In this document: piece after piece, positions 52,901 to 59,481 of the stretch
Layout of the letters: every line of letters starts with the position of its first letter
Numbering within the stretch: position 1 is the first letter of the stretch
DNA from: JBDHWG01 sp046328525
GTDB taxonomy: Bacteria > Chloroflexota > Anaerolineae > Epilineales > JAHCIE01
Length of the DNA: 64,000 nucleotides
NCBI GenBank assembly: GCA_046328525.1
Contig: JAXLWK010000011.1
Location: 62,001 to 126,000 of the forward strand
Reading direction: 5' to 3'
The notes under the pieces: model-generated
What the model saw: the letters and a program-made list of their open reading frames with translations, nothing else
Database searches by the model: none
Told to the model about the DNA's origin: nothing
Translations under genes and position numbers: made by a program

Positions 52901-55900
52901 GGACGTTCAGCGTCGGCGGCGGGGTCACGTTGCTGATCGTGCCGTCCGTCGCGTTGACCGTCATTGTGACCTGAATCTGGCTGAACGGCGGGCTGGCCGT
53001 GGTGGTCTGAAGGTACGGCGTGGCGTGCAGCGTCGTCACCGTCGAGACGGATGGCCCGGGGCTGACCGCCCAACTGACCGTCAACGTCGGCTTGCCGCTG
53101 TTCGCTTCGCGCGTGTTGTACTTGGCATCGCTGTTGTCGCTGCCCGTCGAAATGAGGCCGAGGCCGTCGTTCGGCGCGCCGTCGGTGATCCACTTCTTGA
53201 CGAGGGCCGTGACGTCGAGGGTCTGGGCGCCGTTCGGGCTAGGCGTGATTGAGGCATAGACCGTCGCGCCATAGTCGAGGGAGCTGAACGCGCCGCCGCC
53301 GGCCCAGGGCGTTGTGCCGTCACGCTTGTCCCACGTAGCGGCTGCCTCTGTCCAGGACGTGAGCAGGCGGCGGACTTCGTCTACGTGGTTGTTGGCGCGG
53401 CTGGCGTTGACGGTCAGCGTCAGGCTCGCGCTATTGATGGTCGCGCCGGGCGGGATGCTGCTCAGGTCGAACTGCACCAGGCTGTAGTTGGTGTTGTTCG
53501 TCGTGTTGTTGTTGCCCGGGTTGGTCTGCATCGTCGTCGCCGTGCCTTGAATCTCGGTCGGCTTGTTCTTCTGGACGAAGGTGTCGGCGACGGATGTAAG
53601 CGTCGCGGTCCCGCTACACCCACCCGGCGTGGGAACCAGGTACGTACCGGTCAGGCTCGGGCGGTACGCGGCGTTGTTCGATGGGCTGCTGCTGTAGTAC
53701 TTGGCGTCGCCGCCGTCCTTGCCCGTCGAGATCAGGACGATGCCGTTGTTGGCGACGTTGTTGTTCACCCAGTCATTGACCGCCGCCGCAATGTTGGCGG
53801 TCGCCGGCTTGTTGTTGGTCTTCGGGATGATCGTCCCCAGGACACCCGGCGCGTAGTCGGCGCTGCTGAACATCCCGGCGGCCCAGCTGCCGGTGCAGTT
53901 GGGCGCGTTCCACGTCGCGCCGTTGCCGTTGCCCGCGTTGCACGCCTGGTTGTTTGCCGTGCCTTGCGTCCACGGTGTGAGCAGCTCGTGAACCTGGTCG
54001 AAGTGGTTGCTGGCGCGCGCCGTCTGCGTCGTGAGTTGTAACGTCGCGCTGTTGATCGTCGCGCCGGCGGGGATGCCGCTCACGTCGAACTTCAGCAGCG
54101 TGTACTTCAAGTGGTTCGCATCGGCGGGACGAGTGAAGAGCAGGGTGTTGCCGCCGTTGTTGTTATTCTTCTTGTCCTTGTCAATCCACGTGTCGGCCAG
54201 GAGGGGCGCGGTGAACGCGACCGGACAGAGCGCCGCGCCACCGCTGGAGGTCAGGCCAGGGTTGGCGGGCAGGTTGTCGCCCAGCGGCCAGATGACTGAG
54301 TTGCTGCCGGCGTCGTAGTAGCCGCCGGCATTGACGGTGCCCGGCTTGTACGTCGTCGAGCTGGGGATGGGGTCGGACACGAAGCCGCCCGTCATGAGCT
54401 GCGGCCCGGGGTTGAACGGATACAGCGTATAGGTCAGCGTGTCCGGCGTCGCCGTCACGCTCTTATCCACGGTCTTCGTCAGGAAGCGCGTAAACGGGAA
54501 ATCGGCCGTAGTCACCGTCTGGCCGTTGGCGAGCGGTACGGCGATGTTGCTCACCTGGGGTGTGTAGCCAAACGGAATACTGCTCTGGTTCGGGTCAATC
54601 GTGACGATGTAGCTGCCCGGACTCAGATTCGCAAAGATGTAGTAGCCGTCAACGTTGGTGTTCGGGTTGATGCCCGTGGTCTGGCTGCCGACGAACTCGC
54701 TCGCATCGGGCTGGCCGTTGCCGTTGCGGTCGAGGTACAGATCAACGACGACGCCGTTGATGCCTGTGTCGCCCGCGTCGCACAGCCCGTTGCGGTTGTT
54801 GTCAACGCAGACCTGGTCGCCGATGGCGCCCGGCGCTGCCCCGACGAAGCCGAAGTCGGCGTTGGTGACGCTGCCCGCCAGGTTCGGTACTTTGAACGGG
54901 TCGGCTGTGGTCGGGACCGGCGGGTTGCCGCCAAATCCGGGGTAGTTGACGAGGTTCGGCTGCGTCTGGTTGACGTTGACGATGTAGCTCAGCCCCGTCG
55001 CCAGGCCGCTGAAGCCATAGACGCCGCTGCCATCGGTGGTCGTCGTGGCAATCTGCGGGTCGCCGGCGTCAATCAGGCCGTTGTTGTTGTTGTCGGCGTA
55101 CAACTCGACGGTGATAGACGGGATGCCGGCCTCGCCGCCATCCTGGACGCCGTTGTTGTTGGCGTCATTCCACACCGTGTCGCCGATGGAGCCGGCGCCG
55201 CCGGGCTTGTAGCCAAAGTCGGCGGTGAGGAACTGGTCGCCGTTGGCGACGGTCACCGTGAGCGGGTTGGGCGTGGTCGTCTTGGTATAGCCGGTCGGGA
55301 TGCCGCCGCTGCCGGGGTTCGGCGGGGCGACGCAATACGCTCCGGCCACGACACCGTTGAACAGGTACTTGCCGCTCGCGTCCGTCGTCTGAGTGGATAC
55401 AGGCGAGCCGGACGGCGGGCACGCCCCGCTGTACAGGTTGACCGTCACCCCCGCGATGCCCGGCTCGGTGCTGACATCCTGCGTGCCGTTGCCGTTCCAG
55501 TCGCGGAAGATCGTGTCGCCGATGGTCGCGCCGGCGACGGTCACGCAGGCGACCTGGCCGCTGGTGACGACGCTGTAGGCGTTGGAGTTGAACTGATTGC
55601 AGTACGTCCCGGCGAGGATCGTCGGGGCGACGAGCGCCGTGAACTTCAGGACCAGGTCCTGGCCGGCGTTGATGGACGAGTTCACGGTGAAGATAGGCTG
55701 CTGCGGGTTGCTCGAATTGACCGTGGTAACGGCCGTTCCATCCGCCCCGTTCACCGTGACGCTATCGAGGCTCTGGTAAGTGAAGCCAGACGGCAGGTAA
55801 TCCGTGATCGGGACGGGGCTATTGCTCGCCGCCGAGCCGATGTTGGAGACCTGGATGGTGTACTGCACCGTCCCGCCGGGCTGAACGGTTGTCGGCGTCA

Positions 55901-57569
55901 CCGTCTTCGACTGCTGGATGATGGGCACATTGCCCTGGGGCGTGCCCTCGAAGGTGCACTGCTTGGTGTAGTCCGAGCCGACGACGCACATCGTGTTGAG
56001 GGCGACGCCGCTCGACGACGCCTTGACCGTGACCGTGGCGGTCCACTTGCCGCCCGGCGGCAGATCGCCGATATTCCACGTCAGGGGGTTCGTGCTGTTC
56101 GGCGGCGGGTTGGCGCTGAGGTAGGTCACGCCGCTCGGCATCTGGTCGGTCACGACGACGTTGTGGATGGCCGTACTCGTCGTGTTGATAACCGTCAGGG
56201 TGTAGTTGAACTGGCCCGTGCCGACCGTCGTGCTCGCCTGCTTGTCGGTGTAGACGCAGGCGTTCTGGGCGACAGTCGTCGGCTCGTAGTAGCGCCAGAT
56301 GTGGTCCTTGCCGTTGCTGTACGCCGCCGCGTCGCCGCCGAACGTGTCGGCGTTGAAGTTGACGGTACACTGCCCCGCCTGGAGCTGCGGGTCGGCGTAG
56401 AGCTTGACCTTGACCCAGACGTACTCAGGCTTGTTGAGCGTCGTCTCGCCCAGGCTCCAGCGCACAGCCTTGGGGCTGGACGTGTCCGCCTGGGAGGTGG
56501 TGATGGGCAGGGGGTTGGCCGGGCTGAGCGCGACACCCAGGCTCGCCGCCGGCGCCGTCCAGTAGCCCAGGCTGTTGTTGGTGTAGCCCGGCACGTCCTT
56601 AGAGACGGAGCTACCCGGGTACTGGATGCGCTTCCACGGCCCGACCACAATCGAGTTCTTCATGCGGTTCGGGTCACTCGGGTTCGCGTCCCAGTAGTCC
56701 TTGTTGAAGCTCCATGCGTAGCCGCTCTGCGGCCCGGCCACGCCGCCCGCCATGCCCCACGGCGCATTGCCGCGGCCGTTGGGGTCTACGATCGGCGCGA
56801 CAGGCGATTTGATGCCGAAAGCGTAGAGCTGCATGGCGTCCCACTTGTTGAAGGGCACCACGACTTCGCCTCGGTTGTTGGTGATGCTCGTCCCCAGGGG
56901 CGGGTTCGAGTTCACCCAGGTCTGCCACGCCGTCGTCGGATCGGTAGAGTAGAAGATGCCCGTGTCGGCGTAGAGACCGGCCAGCGTGCCCAGGTGGACG
57001 CCAGTCGGGCCGACGGCGTTGCTCTGAACGCCGACGATGTTCGGCCCAAGATTCAACCCGATGAGCGCCGCCGTGCTGGCCGGCGAAATCGGGCCGTAGC
57101 CCAGCGGGTCGAGGGCCGGGCCTTTCATCGGCGCGAAGTTCAGGTTGCCGTTGACATCGGGCCGCATGTAGCCCGCGTCAATGACCTGCGCCTGGTTGGG
57201 AACGTAGAAATCCACGTAGCCGCCCGCGCCCGTCGCGGTGCCGTCGGTTGGCGTGACCTTGATGATCATGCCGACCTCGTCGCCATTGCGAAGCAGCGGA
57301 GTGTCGCCCACGGCCAGGCGGCTGTTAATCAGGGACCTGGTCTGAGCGTCGTAGTCAATAGACGTCATCACTGTGTCCAGGTTGTGCGCGTCCGCCGCAG
57401 GCACGGGCACGTTCAAGAAGACCTGGACGATGGGCACAATCGGCTGCAAAACGACCGCCGCAATGACTGCGAACGCGAGGATCGCCTGCCAGCGCTTCGA
57501 CCGCCGTCGGGTAGATTGCCGTAGCGAAAGGACGAAATCAGACAGCCAGCGCCTGGTTTCTGGTAACAT
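46986..57569 (-). CDS. Giant secreted SdrD_B protein with two DNRLRE domains (3527 aa)
   Basis: This paralogue of the 4504-residue protein has a basic N-terminus, a hydrophobic segment (about 28-52) and an AxA-type site before HNLDTV (A61/H62). The shared ~370-residue N-terminal domain is followed by DUF11-like segments. About 19 SdrD_B-like units occur in total, with short Thr-Pro linkers among the middle ones. Two DNRLRE-type domains (about 1112-1509; LLKFDVSGIPAGATINSATL and LVQFDLSSIPPGATINSASL) sit where the paralogue has its propeller. The C-terminal FnIII-like domain (GFRLLRSANPDGG...TWYYRLE) also matches. ATG 57569 is preferred to GTG 57587 because GGGGGGAG is adjacent, although it is close. 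Function inferred as structural surface protein. Confidence 0.85.
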   Translation of the reverse strand: MLPETRRWLSDFVLSLRQSTRRRSKRWQAILAFAVIAAVVLQPIVPIVQVFLNVPVPAADAHNLDTVMTSIDYDAQTRSLINSRLAVGDTPLLRNGDEVGMIIKVTPTDGTATGAGGYVDFYVPNQAQVIDAGYMRPDVNGNLNFAPMKGPALDPLGYGPISPASTAALIGLNLGPNIVGVQSNAVGPTGVHLGTLAGLYADTGIFYSTDPTTAWQTWVNSNPPLGTSITNNRGEVVVPFNKWDAMQLYAFGIKSPVAPIVDPNGRGNAPWGMAGGVAGPQSGYAWSFNKDYWDANPSDPNRMKNSIVVGPWKRIQYPGSSVSKDVPGYTNNSLGYWTAPAASLGVALSPANPLPITTSQADTSSPKAVRWSLGETTLNKPEYVWVKVKLYADPQLQAGQCTVNFNADTFGGDAAAYSNGKDHIWRYYEPTTVAQNACVYTDKQASTTVGTGQFNYTLTVINTTSTAIHNVVVTDQMPSGVTYLSANPPPNSTNPLTWNIGDLPPGGKWTATVTVKASSSGVALNTMCVVGSDYTKQCTFEGTPQGNVPIIQQSKTVTPTTVQPGGTVQYTIQVSNIGSAASNSPVPITDYLPSGFTYQSLDSVTVNGADGTAVTTVNSSNPQQPIFTVNSSINAGQDLVLKFTALVAPTILAGTYCNQFNSNAYSVVTSGQVACVTVAGATIGDTIFRDWNGNGTQDVSTEPGIAGVTVNLYSGACPPSGSPVSTQTTDASGKYLFNGVVAGAYCVAPPNPGSGGIPTGYTKTTTPNPLTVTVANGDQFLTADFGYKPGGAGSIGDTVWNDANNNGVQDGGEAGIPSITVELYADNNNNGLIDAGDPQIATTTTDGSGVYGFSGLATGLSYIVNVNQTQPNLVNYPGFGGNPPVPTTADPFKVPNLAGSVTNADFGFVGAAPGAIGDQVCVDNNRNGLCDAGDTGINGVVVDLYLDRNGNGQPDASEFVGSQTTGINPNTNVDGYYIFANLSPGSYIVTIDPNQSSIPFGYTPQVSNIAVPLANGQTVTTADFPFTRFLTKTVDKSVTATPDTLTYTLYPFNPGPQLMTGGFVSDPIPSSTTYKPGTVNAGGYYDAGSNSVIWPLGDNLPANPGLTSSGGAALCPVAFTAPLLADTWIDKDKKNNNNGGNTLLFTRPADANHLKYTLLKFDVSGIPAGATINSATLQLTTQTARASNHFDQVHELLTPWTQGTANNQACNAGNGNGATWNAPNCTGSWAAGMFSSADYAPGVLGTIIPKTNNKPATANIAAAVNDWVNNNVANNGIVLISTGKDGGDAKYYSSSPSNNAAYRPSLTGTYLVPTPGGCSGTATLTSVADTFVQKNKPTEIQGTATTMQTNPGNNNTTNNTNYSLVQFDLSSIPPGATINSASLTLTVNASRANNHVDEVRRLLTSWTEAAATWDKRDGTTPWAGGGAFSSLDYGATVYASITPSPNGAQTLDVTALVKKWITDGAPNDGLGLISTGSDNSDAKYNTREANSGKPTLTVSWAVSPGPSVSTVTTLHATPYLQTTTASPPFSQIQVTMTVNATDGTISNVTPPPTLNVLTAADVTASLASGPTPAGPVTVSPGNPATFTYVYNVSQPANSVPRQISFSGTAQPTNSFAQATSETLIVTPPLTFQVLTDNPANTTIIFNQGVLGDNATFPDTPSNQVQTRLTNGTGGSGSIGDTVWADLNGNGVQDSGEPGIPNVTVILTNTNTNQQTTQTTDANGQYLFSLLGAGTYTVSYDQTTAPSGYIPTTPTLIAVLLANAQNYLQADFGLQPPGAGSIGDTVWLDANNSGAQEAGESGLPNVGVTLYKDTDNSGTLSAGDVLLQQTTTDASGNYLFTALVPGKYLVVVDQNSDVTTPENLTTTIGAAMNPTTGTVNPRPVTIATPGQSVLTADFGYNWGGSIGDTVYYDNNFNKQQDNGEPGVPNAVVDLFQDSNGNGLVDPAEPQLAVAITDAQGKYLFSNLPPGDYVVEVEDQTIPNPSNPNLFNMVATTGETKALTLQPNTADLTADFGFAAAATLGDEVYRDLNANGQLDPGEPGIGGVQVQLYDSTGLTQLATTTSAANGYYEFLVSAGTYIVKVNPNAVAGSYLSAPAGGSYTNTVNPGDAVTTDDFGFAYNGAIGDTVFNDVNGNGVQNAGEAGIPSVTVLLKDGSNNTLRVLATDAQGKYLFKGLADGTYSVVIDTTTIPAGWVQTADPDQPGVPCTTCDNKGTATISGGAQVLTQDFGYRAPSVTTYSVSGTVWNDADKNGNINGGETGLPGVTVRVSVDTNGDNTPDFVFTIPTDNNGAYTIGGIPAGSNVTVSSDAATLPAPTSQWTQTAPTPIPPGTYTITGISANQTQKNFGYAQQLGSIAGKVCVGDTNGQCNPGEPGLANVPVSLIDTTNNTVVSSTATDGSGAYSFTNLPPLVYQVVTTVLAGYTSLSDADGGNPNLITVNLAPGQTVTGRDFEVGQLPTATPTPSPTPTAIVTAVPGLGSVQGIVFNDANQNGVKDGGEQGVPNVTVTLLGPNNTVIGTTTTGPTGAYSFPNLAPGAYTVQVTTPNGYFNTTPVTQPVTVPANGAGSADFGISQTPPPATATPTRTPTPTPTPTVSATSGTIDGTVYNDANLSGTKDPGEGGIPNVTVSLYQAGPDGIFGTGDDVLVATTTTDSLGNYGFYNRPAGTYQVRETVPSGYSNTTPTSVSFSLPAGGTRTVDFGNAQLTPTPTPTTPAQPAAITGTVYDDLNGDGGRDPGEPGMGGVTVELINPTTGTVLATTITNASGGYTFPNLTPGPYVVKEALPVGFTNTTPNPVTLTAPAGGTAIADFGNQQQGTVNGTVYNDKNGDGVQGAGEPGIPNVTVQLISATNNTVVGTTTTDANGYYSFGFVNPGPYVVKETTPSGYAPTTPTTVPVSVPAGGAASADFGNQQTATIVGTVFNDVNGSGVQEPGEAGIPNVTVQLVNPSDGITIIATTTTDANGNYSFTSVAPGMYDVRETDPSGYASTTPNDVLVAVPAGGVGYANFGDRQLAAIVGVVTNDLNGNGAADPGESGLSGVTIQLYGAGTDNTLNTGDDVLVATTQTATDGSYAFTPLPAGTYQVKETDPAGFVSTSPNSVPVVLPAGGVGIANFADQQIGSVSGSVYNDLSGNGVQDAGEMGVGGVTVQLINAQTNQVVATTTTAGDGYYVFTSVPSGNYKVVETVPSGYGATTPTTVNVAVPPGGAGYANFGIRQNGTVSGIKFNDLNGNGTQDAGEPPLGGIVIQLATNPGGQVVGTTTTAADGTYIFTNVAPGGYTVSETVTPPLVNTSASAVTVTVPSGGSASANFFNWVKGVISGIVVNDLNGNGQLNPGEVGIGGVTIQLVDPVSNQQLRVTTTLPDGTYQFLGVTPGNYKVLETDPVGFQSVTANTVAVTVPSGGSAVANFFDQVRQAPTAVQVMSFTADVEDGAVVEWATAAESGVTGFRLLRSANPDGGYRQVGDVIGAQGLGGAGSVYQVTDRTARPGTWYYRLEVIGDGGQVIGAQGPLRVELGPQRTTRGPNPPKQ
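53045..54235 (-). other. Two DNRLRE-type modules within the 3527-aa gene
   Basis: Two related units of about 170-200 codons contain the opening ADTWID or ADTFVQ, the core F(D)xSxIPxGATINSAxLxL, an HxDxVxxLLTxWT segment and a closing V(N/K)xWxx(N/D)xxxNxGxxLISTG. These are features of DNRLRE (surface-protein jelly-roll) domains. They occupy the homologous insertion point of the propeller in the paralogue. Confidence 0.75.
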
Positions 57570-57728
57570 TCTCCCCCCAATCTGCACTTACAGATGTCTT
57601 GCGGCGCGTCCCCCGCGCCAGCCAACGCAGCGAAATGGCGAAAAGTACCGCCCCTAAGCTCTTCACAGGGCGATACTCAACCGACACCATTTCGCTTCCG
57701 AAAACACGCACTCTACAATCTCCAACGT

Positions 57729-57757
57729 ATTCTACACCGCCGATATTACGATACCAA
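57729..57757 (-). promoter_or_regulatory. Sigma70-like promoter for the 3527-aa gene
   Basis: On the minus strand TTGGTA (57752-57757) and TAGAAT (57729-57734) are separated by exactly 17 bp. The expected transcript begins about 155 bases before the ATG at 57569. Confidence 0.5.
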
Positions 57758-57817
57758 TTACGACCTTGAGCGGCCAGCCGCGATTGTCTCGAAATAGTAC
57801 CGTGACCCGGCTCTACC

Positions 57818-57871
57818 ACGCAGATAGAGGCGCACAGGGCACAATAATGACACCGTGCGCCCCATCTGCGT
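57818..57871. terminator. Long interrupted stem-loop past the small SdrD_B gene
   Basis: ACGCAGAT pairs with ATCTGCGT and, inside, GGCGCAC pairs with GTGCGCC, with a small 3/2 internal loop. It starts 55 bp past the minus-strand stop at 57926. There is no U tract. It could end the upstream transcript or be a repetitive palindromic element. Confidence 0.4.
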
Positions 57872-57925
57872 TAACATCCTGTTACACCTATTCGTCCCCC
57901 TTCAGCGCGATCACCAGGCTTCTCG

Positions 57926-59398
57926 TCATGCCGCCGGCGTCGGCGTCGCGACGGCCTGGATGCCGAAATTCACCGTGTAATTGCTCGTCGTGACCTGAAC
58001 CTGGACATCGTTCGGCGTGGTCAAGACGTAGCCGGCCGGCGGCTCGATGTGCACGGTGTAGACCCCCTGCGGCAGGCGCGGATACACAAAGCCGATAGGC
58101 AGCGCATAGCCGTTCCCGTCGCTGATGCTGGTCATCACGACGGCGCCGCTGCTGTCCCGCGCCGTGAGCGTTGCGCCAGCGACGCCGGTCTCGCACTGGA
58201 TGATGGGGCCGCCGGGCGGGCACTGCTGGCCGTCGCCGTTCACGTCGTTGAAGACGATGCCGCTGATGGATGCCGCGCTGGGCAGCAGCGGGACAGGCGT
58301 GTTGGTTGGCGTCGGCGTCGGCGGCGCTGAGGTGCTGGTCGGCGTCGGCGTGGCGGTGGTGAGTGAATACAGCCCGAAATCCGGCCCGGTGAAGCCCGAC
58401 GCCGACACCTGGACCGGCACGTCGTTCGGCGTCGTCAGGATGTAGCCCGCCGGCGCGTCCACGTGGATCGTGTACGTTCCCGGCGGCAGCGACGCGAACC
58501 CGAAGGGGAGGGCGTAGATGCCGCCGTCGCTGCTGGCCGTGGTCAGCGCCACGGCGTTGTTGCTGTCCAGGGCCTTGACGGTGACGCCACTGAGGCCAGG
58601 ATCGCACTGCCCGATGCCGCCGCTGGGACACCGAGATCCGCTACCGTCCACATCGTTGAACACCGTCCCGCTGACCGACACGAGCGGGCCAAGCGTTGGC
58701 ACCGCCGTCGAGAACGGGCTAGGGTTGATGCTGAAATCGGCGCTCCAGGGGCCGGAACACGGCGCCCCTAGCGGCTTCTTGGGTGGATTGATGGCCGGGT
58801 CAGCGCAGTTGATCTCCGGCTTGAACCCCTTGGCCTGGGGATCGCGCAGGTGGAAGCGCAGGCGCACCCGCGCCTGCGGCTTAGCGCCCTGCACCTCGGC
58901 TGTGAAAGTCGCCTTGCCTGAGTTGTCGTCCAGGGTCATCGAACTCCTGCCGCCGCACAGGTCTGGCACCACGACCACGCCCTGGTAGCCGGACACCTGG
59001 GCGTCTACGTCGGGCGCGCCCTGCAAGATATCCGGGTTGATCTTGTCATTGAGCGAGGTATCGCGGTACACATTTGCGTTCGGCGGCGCTTTGGAGCTTG
59101 TGTCCCACGCCGGAATCACGAGGTTGCGTCCCCCGGCCCCGTTGTTGCACCGCAATCCGAGGATGACCTTGGGGTTGATGATCGCGATGTCAACGGGATA
59201 GGTCGTGTCTGTGACTTTGTAGACATACCCCACCGAGAGGTAATCGCCGGGTTTGATCTTGTCGAGCTTGCCCCCCGGCAGAGCCGTGTAGCTGACGAAG
59301 GTATCCGTCGCCATCTCGGCTTGCTGCGAGCCGAGGGCGGCGACCAGTAGGAGCGCTCCCACGATGACCGCGACCCCAGTTACTATGCGCCTGGACAT
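57926..59398 (-). CDS. Secreted protein with two SdrD_B-like domains
   Basis: This 490-residue protein begins with a short signal-like segment (MSRRIVTGVAVIVGALLLVAAL). A unique N-terminal domain follows (about 30-240) with several cysteines and segments like KLDKIKPGDYLSVGYVYKV. Two SdrD_B-like domains (about 243-345 and 380-485; VSGTVFNDVDGSG and ISGIVFNDVNGDG) are joined by a Thr-Pro linker. Each has an unusual Cys-containing insertion (CPSGGIGQC / CPPGGPIIQC) in the calcium-loop region that could form a disulfide. GGGGAGG is 7 bases before the ATG. It is the smallest member of the surface cluster; the N-terminal domain is not recognised. Confidence 0.82.
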   Translation of the reverse strand: MSRRIVTGVAVIVGALLLVAALGSQQAEMATDTFVSYTALPGGKLDKIKPGDYLSVGYVYKVTDTTYPVDIAIINPKVILGLRCNNGAGGRNLVIPAWDTSSKAPPNANVYRDTSLNDKINPDILQGAPDVDAQVSGYQGVVVVPDLCGGRSSMTLDDNSGKATFTAEVQGAKPQARVRLRFHLRDPQAKGFKPEINCADPAINPPKKPLGAPCSGPWSADFSINPSPFSTAVPTLGPLVSVSGTVFNDVDGSGSRCPSGGIGQCDPGLSGVTVKALDSNNAVALTTASSDGGIYALPFGFASLPPGTYTIHVDAPAGYILTTPNDVPVQVSASGFTGPDFGLYSLTTATPTPTSTSAPPTPTPTNTPVPLLPSAASISGIVFNDVNGDGQQCPPGGPIIQCETGVAGATLTARDSSGAVVMTSISDGNGYALPIGFVYPRLPQGVYTVHIEPPAGYVLTTPNDVQVQVTTSNYTVNFGIQAVATPTPAA

Positions 59399-59481
59399 AC
59401 GCCGACCTCCCCTGCGGCACGTTGGCCGCTCCGTGATGGCCTCGCGGCCGTTGACTCCCCTCCGTCGGCAGCCCTGTTCCC

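Larger units (their letters stand above)
57588..57925. other. Intergenic leader of the 3527-aa gene
   Basis: No coding sequence is apparent. The interval is lower in GC than the flanking genes and contains a promoter-like pair at 57729-57757 and a 54-bp stem-loop at 57818-57871. Confidence 0.6.
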
